Source of the DNA: Cellulomonas sp. Leaf334 | Lineage (GTDB): Bacteria; Actinomycetota; Actinomycetes; Actinomycetales; Cellulomonadaceae | Assembly: GCF_001424195.1 (NCBI RefSeq) | Contig: NZ_LMOO01000001.1 | Coordinates: 2,152,812-2,216,811, forward strand | Direction: 5' to 3' | DNA length: 64,000 nucleotides | Shown here: positions 17,418-26,897 of the stretch, in pieces | Position numbering within the stretch: the first letter of the stretch is position 1 | How the letters are laid out: each line of letters begins with the position of its first letter | Position numbers and translations under genes: made by a program | Notes under the pieces: generated by a model | Database searches by the model: none | The model's input: only the letters and a program-made list of their open reading frames with translations | What the model was told of the DNA's origin: nothing

Positions 17418-18755
17418 TCACACCGTGGTGCAGGCGACCCCGTTCAGGGTCACGCCGGTCGGCTGACCGGGCGTCACCGTGCTGGTCCCCTGGAAGCCGA
17501 AGCTCACGGAGCCGTGGTGCGCGATGGTCCCGTTCCAGGCGGCGTTCTTCACGGTGACCGCCGTCCCGCTCTGGGTGGCCACGGAGTTCCACGCCTGGGT
17601 CAGCTTCTCGCCCTTCGTGAACGTCCACGCCAGCTGCCACGAGCTGATCGGCGTCAGGGAGTCGTTGTAGACGCTGACCTGCCCGACGAACCCGCCGTTC
17701 CACGAGTTCGAGACGTCGAACTCGACCTCGCAGCCCGCGTCCGGGACGGACCCCGAGCTGAACGTCAGCGTCGGAGACTTCCCGGAGGCGTTCCCTGCGG
17801 CGTCGCGCGCGACGACGTAGACCGAGTACTCGGTGCCGGCGGTCAGCCCGGAGACGGCGGCCGCGGGGCTGGTGGTGGTCGCCAGGACGGCGTCCGTCGC
17901 GGCGTCGTGCACCGTGTACGACGTCACGCCGACGGCGTCGGTCGACGCGGCCCAGGACAGCTGTGCCGCGGTGCCGGTGGCCGACACCAGGGACGGCTGG
18001 GCGGGGGTCGTCGGCGCGGTGGTGTCGCCGCCCGGCTCCGGCTCCTGCGTCGGGGTGGGGGTGGGCTCACCCGTCCCGCCGCCGAAGTCGACGTCCGCGC
18101 AGTTGTAGAACGACTCGGGGCTGTCCGAGCGCTCCCAGACGCTGAAGATGATGTGCCGGCCCGTCTTGGACGGCAGCGTCGCGTCCCAGTAGTACTCGGG
18201 TCCGGCGGGTCCGCCCGGGCGGATGGGCGGGTCGACGGCCGTGTCGAACGGGGTCGCCTCGAGGTCCGACCAGCCCAGCGGCTGCGTCGGGTCCCAGCCG
18301 TCCTTGGTGATGTACTGCATGAACTTGCCCGGGTGGGGCACCACGGCGGAGTACTGGATGTCGATCGTCGAGCCGGAGACCAGCGGCGTGGCCGGCCAGT
18401 CGGTGCTCGGGGTGTTGAAGTCGTCGAACTTCGAGTCCGGGCCGCAGAGCTTGCCGTCGGGGATGGTCGAGTGGCGGCCGGCGACGAGGCTGAGCAGGTT
18501 GCCGTACCAGTTGTAGAACGGGTAGTTGCTCGTGGCCAGCGCCGTCTTGCAGATGGGGTTGGTGGGCAGCATGTTCCCGCCCTGACCGGCCGCCTCGCCG
18601 CCGGCGAGCCCGTTCAGGTAGCACGCGTAGGTGCGGGTCTGCGGGTAGGTCAGGCCGCCGTGGGCGCTGGCGGGTGCTGCGGGGAGCGCGACGAACGCCG
18701 TGGCGACGAGCGCGGTGACGACCGCCAGGGTTCGTAGTCGGGGTGCTCGGGACAT
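17418..18755 (-). CDS. AA10 lytic polysaccharide monooxygenase with FN3 and CBM2
   Basis: 445 residues. Signal peptide 1-31 ends ASA, leaving His32 as the mature N-terminus; with His141 (VVPHPGKF) it forms the copper histidine brace. The AA10 domain runs to about residue 226 (RSDSPESFYNCADVDF), followed by a PTPTPT linker, an FN3 module and a C-terminal CBM2 with its disulphide cysteines (CEVEF, VACTTV) and exposed-Trp motifs (NSWNGGF, AWTF, AAWNG). The domain resembles the cellulose-oxidising CelS2-type group more than short chitin-type enzymes. It cleaves crystalline cellulose oxidatively and should cooperate with the GH9 enzyme. Confidence 0.95.
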   Translation of the reverse strand: MSRAPRLRTLAVVTALVATAFVALPAAPASAHGGLTYPQTRTYACYLNGLAGGEAAGQGGNMLPTNPICKTALATSNYPFYNWYGNLLSLVAGRHSTIPDGKLCGPDSKFDDFNTPSTDWPATPLVSGSTIDIQYSAVVPHPGKFMQYITKDGWDPTQPLGWSDLEATPFDTAVDPPIRPGGPAGPEYYWDATLPSKTGRHIIFSVWERSDSPESFYNCADVDFGGGTGEPTPTPTQEPEPGGDTTAPTTPAQPSLVSATGTAAQLSWAASTDAVGVTSYTVHDAATDAVLATTTSPAAAVSGLTAGTEYSVYVVARDAAGNASGKSPTLTFSSGSVPDAGCEVEFDVSNSWNGGFVGQVSVYNDSLTPISSWQLAWTFTKGEKLTQAWNSVATQSGTAVTVKNAAWNGTIAHHGSVSFGFQGTSTVTPGQPTGVTLNGVACTTV

Positions 18756-18898
18756 GGTGTGGTGCCTCTCCGGTCTGCGGCGTCGGGGCCGCGCGAGGGT
18801 GGCGCGGAGCGACGGCGCGCGCCGGGAGTGTCCAGGCTCGGGACCGGCGTCCACGCGGACAAGGTGCCGAAGCGATTCACCTGCACGGGTGATCAGGG

Positions 18899-18916
18899 TA
18901 GGCAAGCCTTACCTTC
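18899..18916 (+). promoter_or_regulatory. DtxR/IdeR-type iron box of the heme oxygenase gene
   Basis: TAGGCAAGCCTTACCTTC fits the actinobacterial iron-box pattern TAGG(T/C)(T/A)AGCCT(A/T)ACCT(A/T)A at all but the last base. It ends 44 bases before the GTG of the heme oxygenase gene, a position suited to iron-dependent repression. Confidence 0.8.
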
Positions 18917-18960
18917 TCGGTTACAGTTTCCTGACATTGCGTCAGCACCTGAGGAGCCCT

Positions 18961-19602
18961 GTGACCGCCACGACCACCCTGTCCCCGCTCTCGGTCGCAC
19001 TCCGCGAGGGGACGCGGGACGAGCACGAGACGGCGGAGCGCTCCGGGTTCGTCGAGCTGCTCCTCTCCGGGCGTCTCGACCGCGCGGCGTACGCCGACCT
19101 CGCCGCCCAGCAGCTCGTGATCTACACGGCGCTGGAGGCCTCCGGGTCCCGGCTCGAGGACGACGGCCACCTGGTCTTCGACGAGCTCACCCGCGTGCCC
19201 GCCATCGAGCAGGACCTCGCCCACCTGTACGGCGCGGGCTGGCGGACCGAGATCCGGGTGCTGCCCGCCACCGCGGCCTACGCCGACCGGCTCGCGGAGA
19301 CCGCGGACTCCCTGCCGCGGTACGCCGCGCACGCCTACACGCGTTACCTCGGCGACCTGTCGGGCGGCCAGATCATCAAGCGGATGCTCCAGCGCCACTA
19401 CGGCTTCACGTCCGAGGGCATCGCCTTCTACGACTTCCCCCAGATCCACAAGCTCAAGCCGTTCAAGGACGTCTACCGGGAACGGCTCGACGCCCTGCCC
19501 CTCGACGGGGCGGCCCGCGCGGCCGTCGTCGAGGAGGCGCGGCTCGCGTTCCGGCTCAACGCCGACGTCTTCGGCGAGCTCGGGGCGACGCACGTCCGAT
19601 GA
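18961..19602 (+). CDS. hmuO: Biliverdin-forming heme oxygenase
   Basis: 213 residues from a GTG with GAGGAG upstream. Proximal heme ligand His22 in EGTRDEHETAE, distal-helix motif RYLGDLSGGQIIKR, and the basic YDFPQIHKLKPFKD stretch, all as in the HmuO/HO-1 family; the length is normal. It opens heme to biliverdin, CO and ferrous iron in the cytoplasm, using host heme as an iron source. An iron box in its promoter indicates repression when iron is plentiful, as known for Corynebacterium hmuO. It is a single gene; heme uptake genes are not in the window. Confidence 0.95.
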   Translation: MTATTTLSPLSVALREGTRDEHETAERSGFVELLLSGRLDRAAYADLAAQQLVIYTALEASGSRLEDDGHLVFDELTRVPAIEQDLAHLYGAGWRTEIRVLPATAAYADRLAETADSLPRYAAHAYTRYLGDLSGGQIIKRMLQRHYGFTSEGIAFYDFPQIHKLKPFKDVYRERLDALPLDGAARAAVVEEARLAFRLNADVFGELGATHVR

Positions 19603-19730
19603 GCGCGGCGACGCCGGTGAACCCCTCGCCGGCGTGGGAACCTGTCAGGCAAGCGCTTCCGCTACGCCAGGACGGGTGATCTCATGCACCTCTCATCCGT
19701 CTGCGTCGCTGCATCCGGGATCGAGGGTCG

Positions 19731-21170
19731 ATGATGGGCGACGTGACGCGTCGCGGTTCGGCCGCCCCGGGCGCGCGCGCGGACAGCAGGTCCGCCGCGG
19801 GCCTCGTCGGCGTGCGCGCGCTCGCCCTGGCCGCGCACCGCCTCGACCGCTGCCGGTCCATCGACGAGGTCGCGCACGTGGCCACCTCCACCGGCATCGA
19901 GGTGCTCGGCGCCCGGCACGTCGCGTTCTGCCGCATCGACCAGGACACGTGCCGGACGGTCGTGGTCGAGCCGCCGCCGACCGACCCGCGCGCCGTCTGG
20001 ATGGCACGGGCCTCCTACCGGGCCGACGACCGACCGGCCCTGCGTGCCCTCATCCGCGACCGCGCCAGCTGGGTCGCCCACGCCCGGACCGTGCACGACG
20101 AGCCGACCGTCCCGGACGACCCCGACGCGGGTGACCCCGTCGAGGTCGACACGCTCCGTGAGCTCGACCTCGCGACGGCCATGGCGGCGCCACTGATGGT
20201 GAACGGCTCCGTCTGGGGTCAGCTCTACGCGGTCCGCGGACGCCCGGGCCCTCCCTTCCGGGTCGACGACATCGCCCGCGCCGAGGTGCTCGCGGCGCTC
20301 GTCGCCGGGGCGGTCGCCCGCGTCGACCTCGAGGCGCAGGTGCGTCACCTCGTCGCCGACGACCCGCTGACCGGCCTGGCCAACCGCCGCATCGCGGACG
20401 CGGAGGCGGAGGCGGCGCTCGAGTCCGGCCACGAGACGTGCATCGTCATGTGCGACGTCGACGGGCTCAAGCGGGTGAACGACGAGCTCGGCCACGACAC
20501 GGGAGACGACCTGCTGCGCTCGGTGGCGGACGTCCTCGGTCGCGCGGCCGCCGCGCTCCCCGGGTCGACCGCGGCGCGCATCGGTGGCGACGAGTTCTGC
20601 CTCGTGACCGTGGGGCGGCGGCGCGCGGAGGTCGCGGACGTCATGGCGGCGACCATCGCGGCGTTCCCCCTGCCCCACGGCGCGGCGATCTCCTACGGCA
20701 TCGCGTCGACGGCGGTGACCGGGTCGGTGTCCGCGCGGCACCTGTTCCGGCAGGCCGACACCGCCCAGTACAAGGCCAAGCGTGCGCGCGCGCGGGCGCT
20801 GCGCTCGCTCGTCCCCGCCGCGGCGGACCCGGCGGTCACGGCCGAACGCGTGCTCGTCGCCGCGACCGCCGCGATCGTTGCCGCGCAGTCCGGCGTCGTC
20901 CCGCGGCTCTGCGCGTTCGCGGCGGCGGCCACCGAGACCCTCGGCGGGTCCGCCTGGGCTGTCCTCACACGACGCAACGCCGCCGAGCCGCCCTCCGCGG
21001 TGGCCCGGGGAGGCAGCCCGGCGGAGCTCGGCGTGGAGTCGTCCACCGCCGTCGTCATCCACGACCTGTGGCAGGTCGAGATCGGCATGTCCGCGACGGC
21101 GGCCACGGGCGAGGTCGTCGCGACGTCGCTCGACGCGCTCGCGGCGGTCGCGATCCTCGGGGCCCGCTAG
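19731..21170 (+). CDS. GAF-GGDEF diguanylate cyclase
   Basis: 479 residues. A GAF-like sensor occupies about residues 25-200 (GIEVLGARHVAFCRID, then MAAPLMVNGSVWGQLYAV). The GGDEF domain follows (DPLTGLANRR, VMCDVDGLKRVNDELGHD) with an intact active site GGDEF at 285-289. An RxxD inhibitory site is not visible just before it. A second, degenerate GAF-like region of about 110 residues ends the protein. Likely a soluble enzyme making c-di-GMP in response to a small ligand. No EAL domain or effector is next to it. Confidence 0.9.
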   Translation: MMGDVTRRGSAAPGARADSRSAAGLVGVRALALAAHRLDRCRSIDEVAHVATSTGIEVLGARHVAFCRIDQDTCRTVVVEPPPTDPRAVWMARASYRADDRPALRALIRDRASWVAHARTVHDEPTVPDDPDAGDPVEVDTLRELDLATAMAAPLMVNGSVWGQLYAVRGRPGPPFRVDDIARAEVLAALVAGAVARVDLEAQVRHLVADDPLTGLANRRIADAEAEAALESGHETCIVMCDVDGLKRVNDELGHDTGDDLLRSVADVLGRAAAALPGSTAARIGGDEFCLVTVGRRRAEVADVMAATIAAFPLPHGAAISYGIASTAVTGSVSARHLFRQADTAQYKAKRARARALRSLVPAAADPAVTAERVLVAATAAIVAAQSGVVPRLCAFAAAATETLGGSAWAVLTRRNAAEPPSAVARGGSPAELGVESSTAVVIHDLWQVEIGMSATAATGEVVATSLDALAAVAILGAR

Positions 21171-21204
21171 CCCGTCGGCGTCGACGTGCGAGTGCTGAGC
21201 GGTC

Positions 21205-23190
21205 TCAGCCGTGCAGCGGAAGCGTGAGGGTCGCCGGTGCGCCCTCGACGAGCCGGACGGGCACTCCCCAGTCCTGCGCGTTCAGATGGCAGGCCGGGTA
21301 CTCGATCGCGGGGTCGGCGTCGCAGCTCGCCGCGTGCGCCGTGACGTGCAGGACACCCTCCGGCACGGCAGGGTCGAGGCGCAGCACCCGGTCGAGGGGC
21401 ACGTCGTCGCCGGCGCCCTCCAGCAGCAGCCCGGGCGGTGTCGACGAGACCTGCAGGCGGGTGGACGGTCCGTAGCGGTCGTCGTACTTCTGCCCTGCTG
21501 CCGGGGTGAACACGACGTCGAGCCGCACCTCGCCCGGGGACAGCTCGGTCACCGGTCGCTGCGTGCGGTGGGACCCGGAGTCCAGGAGTCGGCCGACGAG
21601 CGTCGCGGGCAGCGCGATCCGGGTGAGCCGGTGCGCGGCGGACTCGACCACCAGCAGCGTCGACCCGCCGTCGAGCACGACGATCCCGCTGGGCTCCGCC
21701 AGGTCGGTGGCCAGCGTGGTGACCTCCCCGTCGGCGTACCGGCGGACGGCGCCGTTGTAGGTGTCGGCGACCACCACGGACCCGTCGGGCAGGACCGCGA
21801 CGCCCAGCGGGTGCTGCAGCCGCGCATCCTGTGCGGGACCGTCGCGGTGGCCGAAGTCGAACAGCCCTTCGCCGACGACGGTGTGCACGGTCCGCTCGAC
21901 CGGGTCGACCCAGCGCAGCGCCGACGTCTCGGAGTCGGCCAGCCAGATCCGGTCGTCGGCGGCCGCGGCGAGCCCGGACGGCTGCGCGAACCACGCCTCG
22001 TGCAGGGGGCCGTCGAGCAGCCCCTCGTTCATGGTCCCGCCGAGCAGCTCGATGCTGCCCTGCTCGTCGTCGAAGGCCCACAGCGAGTGGTTGCCCGCCA
22101 TCGCGACGACGAACGCCCCGAGCGGCTGTGACCAGGCGACGTCCCACGGCGAGGACAGCTTCTGCCGACGAGGTCCGGGCAGGAACGTCGGCGGTGCGCT
22201 CGTGCCGCCGGTCGTCCCGGTCGTCAGCGTCGAGACGAAGGCGGCCGAGGCGTCGCCCGGGGTGCCGATCGCCGGCTCGTACGCGGACTCCTCGTCGGGC
22301 TCGTCCCACGGCTCCAGACCCAGGAAGTTGTCCGCCGCACCGACCATGTACTGCTCGCCGGTCCCCGCCACGGTGGTCACGGACCCGTCGTCCAGCCGGA
22401 CCCCGCGCAGCGCGTGGTTGACGGTGTCCGCGACGAGCACGTCGTAGCCCAGGCGGGCGCGCAGCTCGTCGGGGACCAGGCAGAGGCCGTTCGGCTCGCT
22501 GAACCGTGCCTCGTCGGGACCGCCGTCGACCAGTCCGCGCTCGCCGGACCCGATGCGCCGGACCAGCGTCTCCCCGTCGGCCTCGAGCTCGGCCAGGCTG
22601 TGGTGGCCGGCGTCTGCGACGAGCAGGTGCCCGTCGGGCAGCACGACCGCCTTCGCGGGGAACCGGAGCGTCCCCTCGCGGGGCGCGGGCGGGACGTACG
22701 GGCCGTCACCCCGGTGCAGGGTGCCCTTCGCCTCGTGCTCCGCGATGAGCTCCCCGACGAGGATCTCGACGTTGCGCCGGTGCCCCTCGCCGGCCATCTG
22801 CGCGACGACGTAGCCCTCGGGGTCGACGACGACGAGCGTCGGCCACGCCCGCGCCGTGTACGCGGACCACGTCACCAGCTCGGGGTCGTCGAGGACCGGG
22901 TGGTGCACCTCGTACCGCTCGACGGCCGCGGCGAGCGCCACCGGGTCGGCTTCGTGCACGAACTTCGGCGAGTGCACCCCGACGATGACCAGCACGTCAC
23001 GGTGCTGCTCCTCGAGCTCGCGCAGCTCGTCCAGGACGTGCAGGCAGTTGATGCAGCAGAACGTCCAGAAGTCGAGGACGACGATCTTCCCGCGCAGGTC
23101 CGCCAGGGTCAGCGACCGCCCACCGGTGTTCAGCCACCCCCGCCCGACCAGCTCGGACGCACGGACCCGCGGCAGTCGACTCTCACGCAC
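21205..23190 (-). CDS. Thioredoxin-like NHL-repeat protein (NHLRC2-like)
   Basis: 661 residues with no signal peptide. An N-terminal thioredoxin/TlpA-like domain has the motif WTFCCINCLHV in place of WCxxC, then AWPTLVVVDPEGYVV. It is followed by a beta-propeller of NHL repeats (FPAKAVVLPDGHLLVADAGHHS, FSEPNGLCLVP, QHPLGVAVLPDGSVVVADTYN) and a C-terminal beta-rich domain. The same architecture is conserved from actinobacteria to animal NHLRC2. Reaction unknown; a cytosolic redox or scaffold role is usual speculation. It follows the methyltransferase gene by 79 bases. Confidence 0.88.
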   Translation of the reverse strand: MRESRLPRVRASELVGRGWLNTGGRSLTLADLRGKIVVLDFWTFCCINCLHVLDELRELEEQHRDVLVIVGVHSPKFVHEADPVALAAAVERYEVHHPVLDDPELVTWSAYTARAWPTLVVVDPEGYVVAQMAGEGHRRNVEILVGELIAEHEAKGTLHRGDGPYVPPAPREGTLRFPAKAVVLPDGHLLVADAGHHSLAELEADGETLVRRIGSGERGLVDGGPDEARFSEPNGLCLVPDELRARLGYDVLVADTVNHALRGVRLDDGSVTTVAGTGEQYMVGAADNFLGLEPWDEPDEESAYEPAIGTPGDASAAFVSTLTTGTTGGTSAPPTFLPGPRRQKLSSPWDVAWSQPLGAFVVAMAGNHSLWAFDDEQGSIELLGGTMNEGLLDGPLHEAWFAQPSGLAAAADDRIWLADSETSALRWVDPVERTVHTVVGEGLFDFGHRDGPAQDARLQHPLGVAVLPDGSVVVADTYNGAVRRYADGEVTTLATDLAEPSGIVVLDGGSTLLVVESAAHRLTRIALPATLVGRLLDSGSHRTQRPVTELSPGEVRLDVVFTPAAGQKYDDRYGPSTRLQVSSTPPGLLLEGAGDDVPLDRVLRLDPAVPEGVLHVTAHAASCDADPAIEYPACHLNAQDWGVPVRLVEGAPATLTLPLHG

Positions 23191-23269
23191 GGGCCCATTC
23201 TCCCCTTCCCGGACGCTCGGTCCGGACGCGTCTCGGCGTCGGTTCGCGGGCGGTCGGCGTGCGCGTCGG

Positions 23270-24406
23270 TCAGGTGCGGTCCAGGACGTAGATGCGCGGG
23301 TGGTGGCCCTTGGCGAACACGCGCGTCGTGGAGCGGACGCGCCAGAGGGCGTCGGCGTCGCGCAGGCAGCGTTCCATGACCTTGACCTCGTGCGTGAGGA
23401 CGACGAACCGGGCGCCGGGTGCGGCCACGTCGTAGGCGGCCTGCAGCATGCCCGCGTGGACCTCCGCGCTGGTGGCGTGCGTGCCGTGCAGGTCGCCCCA
23501 CGGAGGGTCGGCGAGCAGCAGGTCCCAGCCGGTGCCGACGGCCTCGGTCAGCGCGGGGCCGGTGCAGTCGGCGTTCACCAGCGCGGCGTCGACCGCGGCG
23601 GCCCCGAGGTTCTCCGACGAGGCGGTCAGGGCGTCGGCGGAGAGGTCGACCCCGATCGCCTCGGCCGCGGGACCTGCGGACAGGCGCTCGACGAGGAGGG
23701 TGCCGGAGCCGCACATGAGGTTGAGCACCCGGTCCTCGGCCTCCACGCCACCGAGGCGCACCATCGCCGCTGCGATCGTTGCGTTCGCGGCGCCGGGGTA
23801 GTCCGCGACCCGCCACCGTCGTGCGGACAGGGGGCGTGCGCCGATGCGGACCAGCACGTCCCAGCCGGGATCCCCGGACGCGCCGGGTCGTGCCCCGCGT
23901 CGCACGCGCAGGACCAGCTCGCCCTGCGCCTCGTCGTACCGCAGGCCGGTGGCCTCCGCGAGCAGCTCCGCGAGCCGTGCGAACACCGTCGAGTCGGAGC
24001 CCGCGGCCTCGAACCGGAACGACGACGAGCTGCCGACGCGCAGCGAGGAGTACATGGCGTCGACGATGCGCTGGAGGTGGTCGCCGCTGGTCAGCGACTT
24101 GGGCCGGGGGACGTCGAACCGCAGGACGACGAACGCGGCGACAGCGGTGCGCAGATCCAGGACCGCGGTGAGCGGACCCCAGTGGGACACGTCGAGCGCG
24201 TCCTCGCGCCCGGGCACGGCGGTCGGGGCGCCGTCGAGCATGAGGACCTCGGACGCCTCGTCGGCGAGCACGTCACCGAGGCCGGGGAGGAACGTCAGCT
24301 CCAGGCTCGTGGACCGTCGGGCCGGCGGACGCGACCGTGGCCGGCGACCGACGGGATGGCTGCCGTGATGGGCGGGAGGTGTGCCACCGCGTGCGCGCTT
24401 CGCCAC
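23270..24406 (-). CDS. TrmN/TRM11-like RNA N2-guanine methyltransferase
   Basis: 378 residues. A basic N-terminal tail leads into a THUMP-like region, then a Rossmann methyltransferase fold with SAM motif LNLMCGSGTLLVE, acidic loop GVDLSADAL and the catalytic-type motif ADPPWGDLHG, in which Asp replaces the usual Asn of NPPY. The family modifies guanines in tRNA or rRNA. The GTG start lies four bases after the TetR gene stop, so they are probably one transcript. The exact nucleotide target cannot be read from sequence. Confidence 0.82.
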   Translation of the reverse strand: MAKRARGGTPPAHHGSHPVGRRPRSRPPARRSTSLELTFLPGLGDVLADEASEVLMLDGAPTAVPGREDALDVSHWGPLTAVLDLRTAVAAFVVLRFDVPRPKSLTSGDHLQRIVDAMYSSLRVGSSSSFRFEAAGSDSTVFARLAELLAEATGLRYDEAQGELVLRVRRGARPGASGDPGWDVLVRIGARPLSARRWRVADYPGAANATIAAAMVRLGGVEAEDRVLNLMCGSGTLLVERLSAGPAAEAIGVDLSADALTASSENLGAAAVDAALVNADCTGPALTEAVGTGWDLLLADPPWGDLHGTHATSAEVHAGMLQAAYDVAAPGARFVVLTHEVKVMERCLRDADALWRVRSTTRVFAKGHHPRIYVLDRT

Positions 24407-24410
24407 CGGG

Positions 24411-25028
24411 TCAGGCCGGCACGGGAGCGGGTGCAGCGGCGTCCGCTCCGACAGCCCTGAGCACGAACGCCTCGGTCTGGGCGATCGCCCGGTCGCGGGC
24501 AGGGCCCTCGGCGGGCACCCCGCGGCCGGAGAGGCAGGCGTTGATCAGCGGCACCGTGACGTCCAGGTCCTGTGACGGGAACGCGCCGGACTCGATGCCC
24601 GCGGCGAGGATCCGGCGCAGGATCTGCTCGACCACCATGACGTGCTCACGGACGCGCTGCTGGGTCCCGCGCGAGAGCACGGACCGCAGCTCCGGGCCGG
24701 GTGCCAGGTGGTAGACCTTCGTCAGCGCGGCCTGCTGGCGGACGTACGTCTGCAGCTGCTCGGTGGGGTCCTCGATGTCGTCGAGCGCGCGCTGCAACGT
24801 GGCCGCGTACTGCTCGGTCTCGTGCGTGATGAACCCGAGCAGGAGGGACTCCTTGTCGGGGAAGTGGTTGTAGACGGCGGTCCGTCCGACGCCCGCGGCG
24901 GACGCGATCTCGGCGAGCGTGATCGCGTCGAAACCCTGGTCGGCCATGAGTGCCGAGAGGGCCGCGAAGAGCTTCTGGCGGGTCTGCTCCCGGTGCTCGT
25001 GCAGGGACCCGCCGATGATCTTGGGCAT
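24411..25028 (-). CDS. TetR-family transcriptional regulator
   Basis: 205 residues from ATG 25028. N-terminal helix-turn-helix ITLAEIASAAGVGRTAVYNHFPDKESLL is classic TetR; the C-terminal ligand domain is helical and ends in a low-complexity Ala/Pro tail. It is followed within four bases by the methyltransferase gene and is divergent from the GAF regulator across 228 bases. Its target is unknown; TTCTGTCACCAAATAGG just upstream could hold its operator, but no clear palindrome is visible. Confidence 0.92.
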   Translation of the reverse strand: MPKIIGGSLHEHREQTRQKLFAALSALMADQGFDAITLAEIASAAGVGRTAVYNHFPDKESLLLGFITHETEQYAATLQRALDDIEDPTEQLQTYVRQQAALTKVYHLAPGPELRSVLSRGTQQRVREHVMVVEQILRRILAAGIESGAFPSQDLDVTVPLINACLSGRGVPAEGPARDRAIAQTEAFVLRAVGADAAAPAPVPA

Positions 25029-25256
25029 CGTGACATCATCGCACGTTCTGTCACCAAATAGGTCCGGGCGGCGAGGGGCGCCCGATATGGGGCCGATGAA
25101 CCGATATAAGTAGGGATTTCCGCGTGATCCTGCGGCAGAACGGCCGGAAATATACCCGCTTCGGCAGTTCGTGTTCGTACACTCGGACATGCGCGGGGGC
25201 CGGGCGGTCCTCGCGCGAACGTGCGTTCTCGACGGCGCGGTCGGGAAGGAGACGGG

Positions 25257-26519
25257 ATGACGGAGATCGTGGACACCGCCCGTGTGCGCGCTGCCCACGA
25301 GCGCTTCGTCACCACGGGCCAGCTCTCCAGCCGCGCGGTCCGATCCGTCGTCGCGGACTCCTGGCGGCGCAGCCAGCGCAGCGGTGTCGACCCCGAGGTG
25401 CAGAACGCTCCCGTCGACATGGGCGGCAGCGACCTCACCGGCTACCGCAGCTCTCTCGCGCTCGCGGCAGCCATGCCCGTGGTGCGGGACCTGCTCGTCG
25501 CCCCCGGCTCCGACGCCGGGTGGGTCACCGCGCTGACCGACGACGTCGGCCGCATGCTGTGGGTCGAAGGTGACCATGCGCTCCGTCGCCGGGTCGAGGG
25601 CGTCGGCTTCGTGGAGGGCGGGGTGTGGCGCGAGGACTCCGCCGGCACCAACGCGCTCGGCACCGCCCTGGTCACGGACCAGCCCGTCCAGGTCGTCGAG
25701 GCCGAGCACTACGCCCGCAAGGTCCAGCCGTGGAACTGCACCGCCGTCCCCATCCACGCGGCGAGCGGACAGGTCCTCGGGGTCCTCGACGTCACGGGCG
25801 GCCCGATGGTGGCTTCCGGTCTCGTGATGTCGCTGGTCCGCGCGACCGTCGCGGCCGTCGAGGCGGAGCTCGCGCGCCTCGCGCCCCCGCCCACCGAGAA
25901 GCACCCGGTCATCGTGCTCAGCGGCACCTCGACCGCGCGCCTGCGGGTGCTCACCACACCGACGGTGCACATCAGCGGCACCGACGTCCGGTTGAGCCTC
26001 CGGCACGCCGAGCTGCTCCTGCTCCTCGCCCGGCACCCCGCCGGCCTGAGCGCCGACGAGCTCGCCGTGCTGCTCAGCGGGCACGAGCTGTCGGACGTCA
26101 CCGTGCGCGCCGAGGTCTCGCGCCTGCGGCGGCTCGTCGGACCCTTGCTCAGCGAGTCCCGCCCGTACCGCCTCACGGCGCCGCTGCGGACCGACGTCGA
26201 CATGGTCCACGCGCTGCTCGACACCGGAGACGTCGACGCGGCCCTCACCGCGTACCCCGGACCGGTCCTCGCCCGGTCGGTGGCCCCGGGGGTCGAGCGG
26301 ATCCGTGACGAGCTCGCCTCCGACGTGCGTGCGGCCGTGCTGGCCAGTCCGCTGCCCGGCGTGGTGAGCCGCTGGCTGTCCACCGACGCCGGTGCCGACG
26401 ACTGGCAGGCCTGGGAGCGGCTCGCCTGGTTGGCACCGAAAGGGTCGCCGGTGCACGTCCGCGCCGTCGGCCGGCTCGACCTGCTGGGGCACCGCCTCGG
26501 AGCGCCCCGGCACGCCTGA
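25257..26519 (+). CDS. GAF-domain transcriptional regulator with C-terminal winged helix
   Basis: 420 residues. The N-terminus (SWRRSQRSGVDPE) and GAF domain (GVWREDSAGTNALGTALVTDQPVQV) match the AcoR-like sensory half, but instead of an AAA+ domain there is a C-terminal winged helix (RHAELLLLLARHPAGLSADELAVLL, then VRAEVSRLRRLVG). In related actinobacteria this protein usually lies beside an aldehyde or alcohol dehydrogenase gene; none is present here. GGAAGGAGACGGG precedes the ATG. Confidence 0.88.
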   Translation: MTEIVDTARVRAAHERFVTTGQLSSRAVRSVVADSWRRSQRSGVDPEVQNAPVDMGGSDLTGYRSSLALAAAMPVVRDLLVAPGSDAGWVTALTDDVGRMLWVEGDHALRRRVEGVGFVEGGVWREDSAGTNALGTALVTDQPVQVVEAEHYARKVQPWNCTAVPIHAASGQVLGVLDVTGGPMVASGLVMSLVRATVAAVEAELARLAPPPTEKHPVIVLSGTSTARLRVLTTPTVHISGTDVRLSLRHAELLLLLARHPAGLSADELAVLLSGHELSDVTVRAEVSRLRRLVGPLLSESRPYRLTAPLRTDVDMVHALLDTGDVDAALTAYPGPVLARSVAPGVERIRDELASDVRAAVLASPLPGVVSRWLSTDAGADDWQAWERLAWLAPKGSPVHVRAVGRLDLLGHRLGAPRHA

Positions 26520-26704
26520 CGAGCTCGTCCAGATCCGACGTCCCACCTGCAACCTTCCTGCAACGTGCTGCGCCCTACGTTTCCACACGTAGCGAGGCGG
26601 CCCTTGCTGGCCGGGGGGTAGACGAGCGGCGGCTGGGCGAGGATCGGAGGGGAACTTCGCCCGGCCGCAGCGCTCGCAGCAAGGGAACGACCAGGGGGTC
26701 ACGA

Positions 26705-26887
26705 ATGATCATCGACGCAGGAGAGCCCGGACGCGACGTCTGGCTCGACACGCGTGACGACGGCTGGATCGCGGGGGAGTTCGTGGCACCCGCAGCGGGG
26801 CGCATCGACGAGTCCCCCTACGGGCAGCGAGACCTGCCGGGAACGTCGTGGTTCCTGACGTACTCCGGGTACGAGGGCGACCACTAA
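26705..26887 (+). CDS. Small hypothetical protein
   Basis: 60 residues, ATG with CCAGGGGG seven bases upstream; acidic and Trp/Gly-rich (DVWLDTRDDGWIAGEF, GTSWFLTYSGYEGDH). It ends ten bases before the DinB gene, so it may be cotranslated. No family recognised and no membrane segment. Coding status is plausible rather than sure. Confidence 0.45.
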   Translation: MIIDAGEPGRDVWLDTRDDGWIAGEFVAPAAGRIDESPYGQRDLPGTSWFLTYSGYEGDH

Positions 26888-26897
26888 CCTTCCCTGC

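Noticed and set aside
19651-19658. AAGCGCTT as a LacI-family operator for the GGDEF gene
   Set aside because: Only the 8-bp core is symmetrical; flanks do not match the CebR sites.
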